Below are positions 1 through 10,628 of a stretch of 64,000 nucleotides of DNA, one piece after another. Origin of the DNA: Schistocerca nitens (Eukaryota > Arthropoda > Insecta > Orthoptera > Acrididae); NCBI RefSeq assembly GCF_023898315.1, contig NC_064616.1, positions 295,728,934 to 295,792,933 on the forward strand, given 5' to 3'. The stretch's first letter is position 1, and each line of letters starts with the position of its first letter. The notes under the pieces were generated by a model. That model searched no databases. It had not been told where the DNA came from and saw nothing but the letters and a program-made list of their open reading frames with translations. Both the position numbers and the translations under genes were made by a program.

Positions 1-43
1 CTTAAATGTCTTCCCCTAGACAATTTCTCATTTGCTGATTATT

Positions 44-539
44 TAGATTGGTCAGAAAGAGTCTGAAAAGCTTCTAAGGGCGTTGCAGGGGACGTTGTGC
101 TGAGAAATGATTGCCAAGAAAAAACATTCGATACGTTGCGTCGTTTCCGAGTTATTTAACATTTCAGTTAGCCAATCAGGTCCAGCACTTGCACGCGCTA
201 AAATGTGGTAATACATAGACATCTGTGGGTCAGTGGCTTACCATTTGATAAATGCTTATTACCATTTAAGATGCGCCTTTCATAGAAGTGGTAAACTAAT
301 TTAAGCTATGTGAGCAAAAGCTACGCTTGTTCAGTTTGAGGAAACCAAACGAAGAACAAGTTTTGGCGACACTGCCTCTGGCAGGATGCATGAATTTGTT
401 TGCGAGACGACCTTACCTTCAGTGCTTAATAACTCGGAAACGGCGCAACGTGTCGTATTTTTTTCTAAATAATTATTTCTCCGCGCAACTTCCCCTGCAA
501 CATTCTCACAAGCTTTCTGGACTGTTTCTGACCACCCTG
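44..539. mobile_element. Fold-back (MITE-like) element, family 1, copy 1
   Basis: The first ~130 bases and the last ~130 bases are inverted copies of each other: the segment after TTGGTCAGAAA (from 48) matches the reverse complement of the segment ending TTTCTGACCACCCTG (539). Inner arms with GCCAATCAGG and TTTCCGAGTTA motifs also pair. A second copy of the family lies at 48690-49376. The frame at 327-773 crosses the element end and is not credible as a gene. No transposase is present, so this is non-autonomous. Superfamily unassigned; a CAGGGTGG-like terminus and TA at the right edge hint at Tc1/mariner. Confidence 0.7.
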
Positions 540-594
540 TATAAATACAAAATATGTAGTCATGTTCATTGCGATCCTAATATTCAGTATCTTA

Positions 595-1281
595 CAAGGG
601 GAAGGCCTCAGACACGGCCAACCGATTCGGCTCAAATTTGGCAGGTCGCTTGTGTACAACCTAAAACGAAGGAATCTAAGATATTGTGGGTCAACACCCC
701 CGCGTTTTTGGGAAAATCACACCTAAAGGTTATGACGAGCAATCGACTCAAAATTGGCGGGATCGATAGATAATTGTGAATAGAGCACACTTTTCCAGAA
801 ATCTAGGTAAGAAACTTTTACAACTGCCGCTTCTGTACCCACAAGGTAAACACTTTTCGCCGACAGCACCGAAAGCGCAACGGCCAAGGTAATGTCGGTA
901 CGGCAGCTCGGCGTGTTCGGTCAGAAGGTTAGCTGCCCTCTGTAATAATAATAATAAAAAATTAGTTAATCGATCGAGAACGAACTTAAACGGATGTCTT
1001 ACGACGTCCGCCCCGAGCAAATGCAACGAACGAAAGTGGAAAAAAAAAGTTCCTTTCCTCGATTTCTGGAAAAGTTTGCGTTTGCGGACCCCATATTTAC
1101 ATTTATCTATCGAGCCCTCCAATTTTAAGTCGATTGCTCGTCATAACTTTTAGGGGTGATTTTCTCGAAATTGCGGGGGTGTTTACCCAAAATATCTTAG
1201 AGTCCTTCGTTTTAGGTTGTACACATGCGACCTGCCAAATTTGAGCCGAATCGGTTGGCCGTGTCTGAGGCCTTCCCCTTG
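595..1281. mobile_element. Fold-back element, family 2, with ~179-225 bp inverted arms
   Basis: The left arm 595-773 starts CAAGGGGAAGGCCTC. The right arm 1103-1281 is its inverted copy and ends GAGGCCTTCCCCTTG. Weaker pairing continues inward to about 820 and 1052. The centre (about 880-1035) holds an ATAATAATAATAA run and an unpaired stretch that resembles a tRNA-derived SINE tail, possibly a nested insertion. No transposase. The frames at 748-1122 and 465-659 run through the arms and are shadows. Confidence 0.75.
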
Positions 1282-1569
1282 CTAGCCTATTTTTTGTAAT
1301 GACCTTAATTACGCCGGATTCCTCTTAATATCTCAGGTTGTGCTTTAAAGCTAATAACCATCTGTTCATAAACGGACTGACAACAAAAAGATGTTTTCTG
1401 CATGATTCACAAGTTCTCATTGAACGAAAACATTATATGAAATTATGGCACAACGGTAACAAATTTAACTATACTCGCATACAGTACTGCCCACATTGTC
1501 ACAAGGAAACAAAAATCAAGACCATTGACAACTAAGATTTGTAAATGGAACTTCCTTAAGTAAAAAGGA

Positions 1570-2727
1570 CACTGAGGAGCCAAAGAAATTGGTATAGGCA
1601 TGCGTATTCAAATATAGAGATATGTGAACAGGCAGAATATGGCGCTGCGGTCTGCCACGCCTGTATAAGATAACAAGTGTCTGGCACAGTTGTTACATCG
1701 GCTACTGCTGCTACAATGGCAGGTTAAGATTTAAGTGAGTCTGAACGTGGTGTTATAGTCGGCGCACGAGCGATGGGACTTAGCATCTCCGAGATAGCAA
1801 GGAAGTGGGGATTTTCCCATACGACCATTACGCGAGTGTACCGTGAATATCAGGAATCCGGTACAACATCAAATTTCCGACATCGCTGCGGTCGGAAAAA
1901 GATCCTGCAAGAACGGGACCATAGACGACTGAAGAGAATCGTTCAATGTGACAGAAGTGCAACCATTCCGCAAATTGCTGCAGATTTCAATGCTGGACCA
2001 TCAACAAGCGTCAGCGTGCGAACCATTCGACGAAACATCATCGGTATGAGCTTTCGGTGCCGAAGGTCCACACGTGTGCCCTTAATGACGGCACGACACA
2101 TAGCTTTACACACAGCCCGTCAGCACCGACATTGGGCTGTTGATGACTGGAAACATGTTGCCTGGTCGGACGAGTCTCGTTTCAAATTGTATCGAACGGA
2201 TGGACGTGTACAGGTATGGAGACAACCTAGTGGATCCATGGACCCTGCATGTCAGAGCAGGGGATTTTCCAAGCTGGTGAGGGCTCTGTAATGGTATGGG
2301 GCGTGAGCAGTTGGAGTGATATGGGACCCCTGATACGTCAATATACGACGCTGTCAGGTGACACGTACGTAAAGCATCCTGCCTGATCACCTGCATCCAT
2401 TCATGTCCATTGTGCTTTCCGACGGACTTGAGCAATTCCAGCAGGACAATACGACATCCACACGTCCAGATTTGTTTCAGAGTGGCTCCAGGAACAATCT
2501 TCTGAGTTTAAACATTTACGCTGGCCACCAAACTCCCCGGACATGAACATTATTGAGCATATCTGTGGTGCCTTGCAACGTGTTGTTTGGAAGAGATCTC
2601 CACCCCCCTGCAGCATTCATAGTGTCAGTTCCTTCCAGCACTACTTCAGGCATGTTGCGGCTTCTGCGTGCTCGCCGGGCCTTATACGATATTAGGCAGG
2701 TGTACCAATTTCTTTAGGTCTTCATTG
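1570..2727 (+). mobile_element. Decayed Tc1-like transposon, family A copy 1
   Basis: The left end CACTGAGGAGCCAAAGAAATTGG pairs with the inverted right end near 2700-2727 (ACCAATTTCTTTAGGTC). A TATAAGATAA stretch upstream of the start may be the element promoter. A sister copy lies inverted at 26415-27614 and shares termini and coding region, so the pair belongs to one family. Confidence 0.85.
1716..2697 (+). pseudogene. Tc1-like transposase pseudogene
   Basis: Cut-and-paste DNA transposase of the IS630/Tc1/mariner superfamily, nuclear. The ATG at 1716 is followed after two codons by a stop; the frame resumes from 1773. A helix-turn-helix stretch (SEIARKWGFSHTTITRVYREY) is followed by a second DNA-binding region (RRLKRIVQCDRSATIPQIA) and by the first catalytic aspartate in WSDESRFKLY (about 2166). 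The frame is lost after 2291; the downstream part, with the later catalytic residues, survives only in shifted frames (for example near 2435 and 2530). A dead copy. Confidence 0.85.
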
Positions 2728-3182
2728 GATTTTCATGCAGAAAACGCCATTGCTGTATTGTGTCTCTGCATTAATTTCTTAGGTTTCACTGTTTACGGAA
2801 GCCTTTTCATTTGTGTTGGAATAGATTATGTTCTGCCAAACGGAAGTTACCCACCAACAATTACCATGCTGTATCGTCTACTAATTTCATAAATAATTCC
2901 GCGCGCCTCTCCACGAATAGACCGAGTCATAATTTGCTTTACGTAACGGTTTCAACTCATAATCCACTCATGGCAAATTCTTCAGACAATTTGTGTGAGA
3001 CCCGGCAACTACTCCTTACGAAACAGAACACACATGGGGGTGACTAGTAGCGTTTGGACATCGTTGATGATAAATTGAATGACAATGTCCCCGCCAGAGA
3101 AAAGGCACGCTCAGCTTCAAAAGTTGCAGAAATGTGTGAGAACTAAAATTTACTACATCATAACACTGAAGCAGTACTCCTT
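2728..3182. other. Unassigned spacer
   Basis: No convincing coding sequence or repeat seen. Short frames at 2668-2892, 2811-3047 and 3079-3267 have no recognisable motif. Confidence 0.4.
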
Positions 3183-4020
3183 ACAACTCCTTATCGTCCA
3201 CCTTTCGCATCCGTGTAAGGCTACACTCCATAAAAATATCTTCAGAAAAAGACTTCCTGACGCTTGACGTTATATTCGATGTTATCAAAATTCTCATTTT
3301 CAGCAATGGTTATCTTGTCACTGCCAGTTTAGATTTTACATCCTCTCTAATTCCGTCTTCAGCAGATAGTTTGGTGTCCAGACAGTAAAACTCCTCGACT
3401 ACTTTTAGTGTCTTATCCTAAACTGATTCCGTCAGAATTGCTTCATTTAATTCAACAACATTTCACTACTCTTGTTTTAGTTTCGTTGATTCCACTTATA
3501 ACCGTTTTTCGAGACACTATACAATTCCTCTCAAATGCTTGTGCAAATCCATTTCCGTCTCTGACAGAATTACAATGTCATCGGCGTACCGCAAAGTCAG
3601 ATATTTCTTCTACCACAACTTTAATTCCCTTTTCAAATTTTTGCTACATTTCCTTCTCTGCCTGCTCAATGTGCATGTTGAATAACATCGCGGAGAGGCT
3701 ACAGCTCTGTCTCATTTTCTACTCGACTACTGCTTCTCTTTCGTAACTTTCGAGCCTGGTTTCTGAACAAGTTGTACATAACATTTCACTCTCTGTGTTT
3801 TACCCCCGCAGCCTTCAGAATCTCAAAGAGTGTATTCCAATCAACATTGTCAAGACTTTCTCTAAATCTAAATGTGCTATAAACGTAAGTTTACCTTTCT
3901 TTAGTCTATCTTCTAAGACAAGTTATTAGGTTAGTACGACCTCGCAAGTTCCTACAGGTCTCCGGAATCCAAATCTTTCTCGAGCTCGAGGAAGCAGAGA
4001 ATATTCTCTGAGTATTTGTC
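3183..4020 (-). mobile_element. Fragment of RTE-like LINE (reverse transcriptase), very decayed
   Basis: Read on the minus strand, the segment matches the family seen intact at 30187-32253. It shows the C-terminal region (a CGTCCAC...GGCTACACTCCAT stretch near 3190-3235 corresponds to the conserved end of the ORF), and upstream (higher coordinates) remnants of GFRRPVGTCE and of the motif around the first catalytic aspartate (DLEKVLT; family form DLEKAFD). Many stops and shifts. Confidence 0.75.
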
Positions 4021-4739
4021 ACGCTGTACCTGTCTAATGTAATAATCAAACTACTCTTTTTTATTTGAGAAATTTATAGTGATGATGAAAGGAAATGCAC
4101 AAATAATAAACTATCGTGTGTATAGAGAACACATTTTCACACGTCGGTAATGTCACACATCGAGAATGCCAAATTCCAAGCCATATTCATGATGAACTAG
4201 TAGGAGTATTGATGAGAGAGAGTGGGGAGGCAGTGAAAGAGAAAGTCCTGTAACATAGTACAGCTGATACATATTTAACAAATTGATACTCAGTCAGTGA
4301 AATTTTCAAATACCACCAGTGGTGTAAGTACACAGAAGTACCAACGTCAATAGCCAAACGATCGTTTCTGAGAAATGGCCAACTATTTACGACTATGTCT
4401 TCAGGTGATTTGTCTTTAGGGACAACTATCTAATCACATTCGGCAGATTTTCCCCCGCCGATACCTTTCCTTATTTATTTACTGATTGAGTGTCACTGGT
4501 CATACATAACTCTCTACAGCATAGCACTAATGCTCTTCATCCTGTTCAGTGCCGTACTTTGAAGATTGTAAAAGACTGGTAGGTCAGTGTTTGCTGTACA
4601 TTTATTAGACTCATATCGATCGACCGCCATCTACAGCAACGTCGTAGCTTTGAAGCTAACACCGGCATACTCCCGTCCTCACTACGGGTAACGAAAAACA
4701 GTTTAGCTACGTTTCTTGAAGCGTCCTCAGTTTTGGTTG
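4021..4739. other. Unassigned spacer
   Basis: Nothing recognised. The minus frame 4546-4749 (67 codons) has no motif. The left end of the Tc1 element that follows should lie somewhere near the right edge, but I could not find its inverted terminus. Confidence 0.35.
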
Positions 4740-4796
4740 GGTCGGTCATGTCATGTTCAAGATTTTCTTCAGTTGTTCACTTGTGTCATACGTCTG

Positions 4797-5279
4797 TGTT
4801 GTGTCTAGACAAGACAGCCTAGACACAATGAGAGGAAGCCGAAAGGCACGCGCTTAAACTCACGCAGGCTGGCGTGAGGTCTGAAACAGGATACGTAATG
4901 AATGCTATAAAGAAAAGTACGTAGCTTCTGGAATACTTAACTTTAATCCACATTTGTAGAACATCGCTCTTGATGATACATTAATAGAAGCTCAATATCA
5001 ATTGAATGCGGCGCCTTGCTAGGTCGTAGCAATTGTAGCTGAAGGCTATGCTAACTATCGTCTCGGCAAATGAGAGCGTATTTTTCAGTAATCCATCTCA
5101 GGCAAAGTCGGCTGTACAACTGGGGCGAGTGCCAGGACGTCTCTCTAGACCTGCCGTGTGGTGGCGCTCGGTCTGCAATTACTGACAGTGGCGACACGCG
5201 GGTCCGGCGTATACTAATGGACCGCGGCCGATTTAAAGGCTACCACCTATCAAGTGTGGTGTCTGGCGGTGACACCACA
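4797..5279 (-). mobile_element. Solo LTR (TG...CA) with perfect 5-bp duplication
   Basis: The 483-bp segment starts TGTTGTGTCTAGAC and ends GTGACACCACA, so it has TG...CA ends on both strands. It is flanked by GTCTG at 4792-4796 and GTCTG at 5280-5284. Its deletion reconnects the transposase reading frame of the surrounding Tc1 element. No PBS, polypurine tract or gag/pol remains, consistent with a solo LTR left by recombination between two LTRs. The strand is a guess based on my memory of the repeat; the frame at 5070-5291 inside it is not a gene. Confidence 0.75.
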
Positions 5280-5280
5280 G

Positions 5281-6240
5281 TCTGTACGTGAGATTTTCAC
5301 ACTCGTTAACATCCCTAGGTCCACTGTTTCCGATGTGATAGTGAAGTGGAAACATGAAGGGACACGTACAGCACAAAAGTGTACAGGCCGACCACCTCGT
5401 CTGTCAACTGAGACCGCCGACAGTTGAAGAGGGTCGTAACGTGTAATAGGCAGACACCTATCCAGACCATCACACAGGAATTCCAAACTGCATCAGGATC
5501 CACTGCAAGTTACTATGACAGTTAGGCGGAAGGTGAGAAAACTTGGATTTCATGGTCGAGCGGCTGCTCGTAAGCCACACATCACGCCGGTAAATAGCAA
5601 ACGACGCCTCGCTTGCTGTAAGGAGTGTAAACATTGGAAGATTGAACAGTGGAAAAACGTTGTGTGGAGTAACGAATCACGGTACACAATGTGGTGATCC
5701 GATGGCAGGGTGTGGGTATGGCGAATGCCCGGTGAACATCATCTACCAGCGTGTGTAGTGCCAACAGTAAAACTCGGAGACGATGGTGTTATGATGTGGT
5801 CGTGTTTTTCATGGAGGGGGCTTGCAGCCCTTCTTGTTTTGTGTGGCAATATCACAGCACAGGCCTACATTTATGTTTTAAGCACCTTCCTGCTTCCCAC
5901 CGTTGAAGAGCAATTCGGCGATGGCGATTGCATCTTTCAACACGATCGAGCACCTGTTCGTAACGCACGGCCTGTGGCGGAGTGGTTACATGACAATAAC
6001 ATCCCAGTAATGGACTGGGATGCACAGAGTCCTGACCTGAATCCTATAGAACACCTTTGGGATGTACTGGAACGCTGACCTCGTGCCAGGCCTCACCGAC
6101 CGACATCGATACCTCTCCTCAGTGCAGCAGTCCATGAAGAACGGGCTGACATTCCCCAAGAAACCATCCAGCACCTGATTGGACGTATGCCTGCGAGAGT
6201 GGAAGCTGTCATCAAGGCTAAGGCTGGGCCAACACCATAC
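5281..6240 (+). pseudogene. Tc1-like transposase pseudogene (family B)
   Basis: In three pieces. From 5283: SVREIFTLVNIPRSTVSDVI, a helix-turn-helix, followed by the GRPPRLS linker typical of Tc1 transposases. From 5515: RKVRKLGFHGRAAARKP leading to the first catalytic site in VVWSNESRY (5668-5694; N where the family has D). From 5710: the DDE second half, with FQHDRAPVRNA (second D) and QSPDLNPIEHLW (E as third residue), then a tail up to about 6240. The stop at 5696 and a frameshift near 5430 inactivate it. Confidence 0.9.
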
Positions 6241-6269
6241 TTAATTCCAGCATTACCGATGGAGGGCGC

Positions 6270-6468
6270 GCCGGCTCGGGTGGCCGAGCGGTTCTAGGCG
6301 CTACAGTCTGGCACCGCGAGACCGCTACGGTCGCAGGTTCGAATCCTGCCTCGGGCATAGATGTGTGTGATGTCCTTAGGTTAGTTAGGTTTAAGTAGTT
6401 CTAAGTTCTAGGGGACTGATGACCTCAGCAGTTAAGTCCCATAGTGCTCAGAGCCATTTGAACCATTT
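6270..6468 (+). mobile_element. tRNA-derived SINE, family A, with perfect 12-bp duplication
   Basis: Starts GCCGGCTCGGGTGGCCGAGCGG. TGGCCGAGCGG fits a pol III A box and GGTTCGAATCC a B box. The body carries TGTCCTTAGGTTAGTTAGG and the end is AGAGCCATTTGAACCATTT. Flanked by GATGGAGGGCGC at 6258-6269 and 6469-6480. This copy serves as the reference for family A in this window. Confidence 0.95.
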
Positions 6469-6536
6469 GATGGAGGGCGCCACGAACTTGTAAGTCATTT
6501 TCAGCCAGGTGTCCGGATAATTTTGATCACACAGTG

Positions 6537-6960
6537 CCACATAACTGTCATACGTTTCGTTCTTCATGACAATTCTCGGCCGCAGTCTGCAGGACAATGA
6601 AGATGCTCCTGCAGTGTTTTCGATGGGAAGTGTTTGATCAGCCACAATACAGCCCGTAATTGGCTCGTCCTGAGTGTCATCTCTGCTCACATGAATCGCT
6701 AGCTATGAAGACAACATTTTGGCACAGACAACGAGCTGCAGACGAGAGTATTGAATTAACGGAAAGCGTAGACGGCTGCCTTCTATGATGAGGGTATTGG
6801 AAAATTGGTACAATGCTACGACAGATGTCTAAGTCGGTGCGGCGACTGTGAAGAGAAGTAGCTGGAAGGTGTAGCTATCTATCGCAAATAAGGCGTTTTT
6901 GATTTTCACAGTGGTTTCCATTTCGCGACCGATCGGAACTTACTTTCCGAATACCCATCG
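6537..6960 (+). mobile_element. Mariner remnant, 3' half of transposase and right terminus
   Basis: Shares sequence with the more complete copy at 10629-11290. Coding traces on the plus strand include a D-N-[SA]-R-P motif (about 6568), AAFYDEGIGKLVQCYDRC (about 6775-6830) and a CGDCEEK tail, all characteristic of the C-terminal part of mariner transposase. The right end is GATCGGAACTTACTTTCCGAAT...CATCG followed by TA. The left part is absent because the Tc1 element ends exactly where this begins. Confidence 0.8.
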
Positions 6961-6962
6961 TA

Positions 6963-7904
6963 TCTTGAAATGCAGCAAGGTCTAAGATTTTTTCCTTTCT
7001 CTTATCTTCTTGCACCCTATAGCCCTCAGCAATGTTCTTATAATTGAAAGGGATTTAATGTCCGAAGGGCTCATTATGTAGCCCTAAGTGCTCGTTATAT
7101 CCAGTACTTGAGTACCCACCCACTCTACTATGCCACACAGACGCCCAGAATTCAACTACCCTAGATACCGTCATCATTTTTTATTTTCCACAGAATTTGA
7201 TGTTTTTTCTTTATGGAAATAACTTTGATGACAGGAGCTCTAGCCTACCAACCTTCTTACATACAACGCGATTTAATTTTCAATAAAGCTGCATATCTTG
7301 CTGACAATAACGAAACAGTCATTTTTTTTTCCCTTAAGATACGATACGCATATTTTCTAATGGAGGATAAAAGCTATTCTTTTAATACTACTTCACTCAG
7401 CAGTGTTTATGGTTTCACTTTATATACTATCGATTTTGAAACAATTACAACATATCTTCAGGCTTTTTAGCACTGTGATAGAAGTGATATGCCGCCGCAA
7501 GTATTAAAGGGATATACTTGCAGTGCTATATCGCATCGCTCGCAGAGCTAAAATGCCTGATGATAGGCCGAAGTTGCTTTGAAATAGACGGAAAAAAATT
7601 GAAACAGTAAAAACAGCTGAGCGGAAGAAAATGTTCACAGCTGATGTCCCCAGTTTCTTGCGCTATGGATAGAGCAATACGACAGTCGAAGGCTACTTCA
7701 GAGGTGTACGCGGCTCTGAGTCAGCCTCCGTCACTGTTTGTTGTTCTGTGACAATACTCCCCTTCTTATCTGCCGCCAGACGCGCCTGTCCAAATACCGG
7801 TCACTGACCACATCTAACGCCTTCACCCGCGGGAAAAGTCAAGTTATATTCCTCACCGCAGCTAGGTCCACACGCCTCCTCGCACGAGCGAATCGTCCTT
7901 ATTA
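6963..7904. other. Unassigned spacer
   Basis: AT-rich. The 85-codon frame at 7213-7470 has no recognisable domain. No repeat structure seen. Confidence 0.35.
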
Positions 7905-8040
7905 AATGTTCATTCTTCCAATAAACCTGCTAATGAAGGGCGAGAGAAGCTTAATTGTTTGCCCATGTGTATGTTATAAAGTGACAGAACCTCTGCCATG
8001 CACTTAAATGTGATTTGCAGAGTATTCATGTAGATGTAGA
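7905..8040 (+). mobile_element. LINE 3' end fragment
   Basis: Ends with CTCTGCCATGCACTTAAATGTGATTTGCAGAGTATTCATGTAGATGTAGA, the tail seen at the 3' ends of related LINEs at 45250-45310 and 46770-46830 (TAGATGTAGATG run). Only non-coding 3' sequence remains. The following ~300 bases (8041-8340) hold nothing I recognise. Confidence 0.55.
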
Positions 8041-8340
8041 ATATGGGGCACAGCACGCCCAACTAAATGCTGCAGCTTAAAGAGGCATCGACTTACTATT
8101 TGCATGGAGCATCATCAGATAGGATTTGGCCTTAGGATTTAATGTTCCTCAGACACACAATGACAAAGAACGTAAAAACTATATAGGACAATTAGAGTTT
8201 TGCCTTTACGGAATGGGAAAATCTTCTTCACTTAAGCTACGTGTATATTCTCTATAGAATACCACTAAAATGCCATTTGAGTTCTTTTTGTGTGAAAAGC
8301 TCTCCGGTTACTGAGCTACTAGAAAGTTGCCCAGGACACA

Positions 8341-9800
8341 ACAGTGCTCAAGAAAGAAAACAGGAGTAATCCGCTGAATTACAGACGCATTCACCAACGT
8401 CGATTTGCAGTAAGATATTGGAACGTATATTGTATTTTAACATTGTGAATTACCTATTGACAAATTTTCAGCATGAATTCTGAAAATATCGTTCTCTTCA
8501 TTTGCACGAAGTAATTAGTGCTATCGACAGGGGCTCTCAAAGTGATTCCATATTTCTAGATTTCCAGGTGGCTTTTGACGCCGTTCCTCACAGGCGACTT
8601 CTAATAAAATTGCATGCCGATGGAGTATCGGACTATAGTCTCAGTTGTGCGACTCGCTTTGTGATTTCTGTCACAATGGTCACAGTTCGTAGCAATTGAC
8701 GGAAAGTCATCGAGTAAAACGGAAGTGATATTTGGCGTTCCTCATGGAAATGTTATAGGCCTCTGCTGTTACTGATCTACATAAACGATTTAGGATTCTT
8801 TTCAGATGATGCTGTTATTTATCGTCTTGTTAGGCCATCAAATGACCGAAATCAATTGCAAAATGATTTAGACAAGATATCTGTACCGTGCGAAAAGTGG
8901 AAATTGACTGCAAATAATGATGTGAAGTCTTCCACATGAGTACCATAAGGACTCTTCTAAATTTCATTTACGCGATAAATCACATAAATGTAAACGCTGT
9001 CGCCCACGGTAGCTGAGTGGTCAGCGCGACAGAATGTCAATCCCAAGGGCCCGGGTTCGATTCCCCGGCTGGGTCGGAGATTTTCTCCGCTCAGGGGTTG
9101 GGTGTTGTGTTGTCCTAATCATGATCATTTCATCCCCCATCGACGCGCAAGTCGCCGAAGTGGCGTCAAATCGAAAGACTTGCACCTGGCGAACGGTCTA
9201 CCCGACGTGAGGCCCTAGCTACACGACATTTACATTTTGTAATGTAAACGCTGTAAATTCAACTGAATACTTAGGGATAACAAACGAAGAACTTAAATTT
9301 GAACGATCACATAGATAATGTTGCGGAGGAAGATAACCAAATGCGTTTTATTCGCAGAAGACTTAGAAGTTACAACGTGTCTGGTAAAGGGACTGCCTAC
9401 ACCACGCTTCTGTCCCCTCTTCTGGAGTGTTGCTTTGCAGTGTGGGATCCGCATAAGATAAGACTGACGGACAACATCGAAAACGTTCAAAGAAGGGCAC
9501 CTCGTCTTGTATTATCGTAAAGTAGAGGAGAGTATATCACGGATACGATACGCGAGTTGGAGTGGCAATCGTTAAAACAAGGGCGTTTTTCATTGCGGCG
9601 AGATCTTTTCTCGAAATTTCAAACACCATCTTTCTCCTCCGAATGCGAAAACATTTCACTGGTTCCCACCGACACAGGCAGAAATGTTATCGTAATAAAA
9701 TAAGAGAAAGCAAAGCTCGCGCGGAAAGATTTAACTGTTCATTTCTCCCGCAGTCTGTTTGAGAGGGGAACGTCGAGATACAGCTTGAAGGTGATATGAT
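8341..9800 (+). mobile_element. Decayed CR1/Jockey-like LINE, reverse transcriptase region
   Basis: Plus-strand frames give EVISAIDRGSQSDSIFLDFQ with VAFDAVPHRRLL (8502-8620, the first aspartate block), then FADDAVIYRLV (about 8803), the catalytic motif, then KWKLTANNDV. After an embedded SINE the frame continues with a thumb region (LLEC.FAVWDPH, about 9418-9455) and an A.RFN tail near 9730. Several stops; non-functional. Clade is inferred from the SSVWDP-type motif only. Confidence 0.8.
9001..9240 (+). mobile_element. tRNA-derived SINE, family C, with 14-bp duplication
   Basis: Head GGTAGCTGAGTGGTCAGCG and GGGTTCGATTCC look like A and B boxes. Body holds GACGCGCAAGTCGCCGAAGTGGCGTC. Flanked by AATGTAAACGCTGT at 8987-9000 and 9241-9254 inside the LINE reverse transcriptase. 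Confidence 0.93.
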
Positions 9801-9911
9801 GAACACTCTGTCAGCTACTTCACTGTGAACTGCAAAGTAGTCATAGCCCTTCCAGGGACCCCGCCATGTCAATGACACCTTCAGCGCCGGGCGGGAGGGC
9901 TTGCGCTCTCC

Positions 9912-10109
9912 AAATGTTCAAATGTGTGTGAAATCTTATGGGACTTAACTGCTAAGGTCATCAGTCCCTAAGCTTACACACTACTTAACCTAAATTATCC
10001 TAAGGACAAACACACACACCCATGCCCGAGGGAGGACTCGAACCTCCGCCGGGACCAGCCGCACAGTCCATGACTGCAGTGCCTGAGACCACTCGGCTGA
10101 TCCCGCGCG
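9912..10109 (-). mobile_element. tRNA-derived SINE, family B
   Basis: Minus-strand head GCCGCGCGGGATCAGCCGAG, B-box-like GGTTCGAGTCC, body CCTTAGGATAATTTAGGTTAAG. Flanked by GCTTGCGCTCTCC (9899-9911) and GCTTGCGTTCTCC (10110-10122), one mismatch. Differs from family A in head and in the TAGGATAATTTAGG body. Confidence 0.92.
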
Positions 10110-10179
10110 GCTTGCGTTCTCCTCCGAAGTCAAGGGCTGTGACAGCGATAGCGTAGCTACCGGCAGCTTCCACAAGACG

Positions 10180-10560
10180 AAATCATCCAGGGAATGTCAC
10201 GAAAACAGTCCGCAGACCGCAACGCTCCCTCCTTCGGCACAGACCCTTCTGACGATTATTGCAGGACGTCTGTTTTCAGCCGTTATCTGCCCGATGGAGC
10301 TAAAACGTGACTCATCTGAAAAGGCCACTTGTCGCCACTCAGTGGGAGTCCAACTGCGGCACTGGCGTGCAAACTCCAGCCTTTGGCAGCAGTGAGCGTG
10401 GTTGCCTGAACCAGGCGCTCGCTGCGGTGGCCCGCAGACAGCAACGTACGACACACTGTCTTAACTGGGAGACAGGTTTTCAGTTAAGCGCTGCCTGGAA
10501 TCCAGCACTGGGTGCCATTACATTAAAACAAGAAAAACAAGAACTTACGATTCATGATGT
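10180..10560 (-). pseudogene. Tc1-like transposase fragment
   Basis: Minus strand: RRLEF-type stretch QRLEFARQCRSWTPTEWRQV then AFSDESRFSS (first catalytic aspartate, near 10310). Upstream frames keep a decayed DNA-binding region. Nothing from the second half of a DDE domain is visible, so this is a 5'-middle fragment. Confidence 0.75.
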
Positions 10561-10628
10561 GACGCAGTGATTACTTAAAATAATAGAAAAACTCAAAATG
10601 ACAAACACAATACAACGAACGGTATGTA

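Larger units (their letters stand above)
4740..6536 (+). mobile_element. Tc1-like transposon, family B, split by a solo LTR and a SINE
   Basis: The right terminus is clear: ...CAGGTGTCCGGATAATTTTGATCACACAGTG ends at 6536, a typical Tc1-type end. The left end is uncertain. Coding remnants of the transposase occupy 5281-6240. The element carries a solo LTR (4797-5279) and a SINE (6270-6468), each with its own target duplication, so both came later. The right end abuts a mariner remnant, suggesting insertion into it. Confidence 0.75.

Noticed and set aside
327-773. 148-codon open frame
   Set aside because: It spans the end of one fold-back element and the arm of another; no domain, and the arm is repeated inverted downstream.
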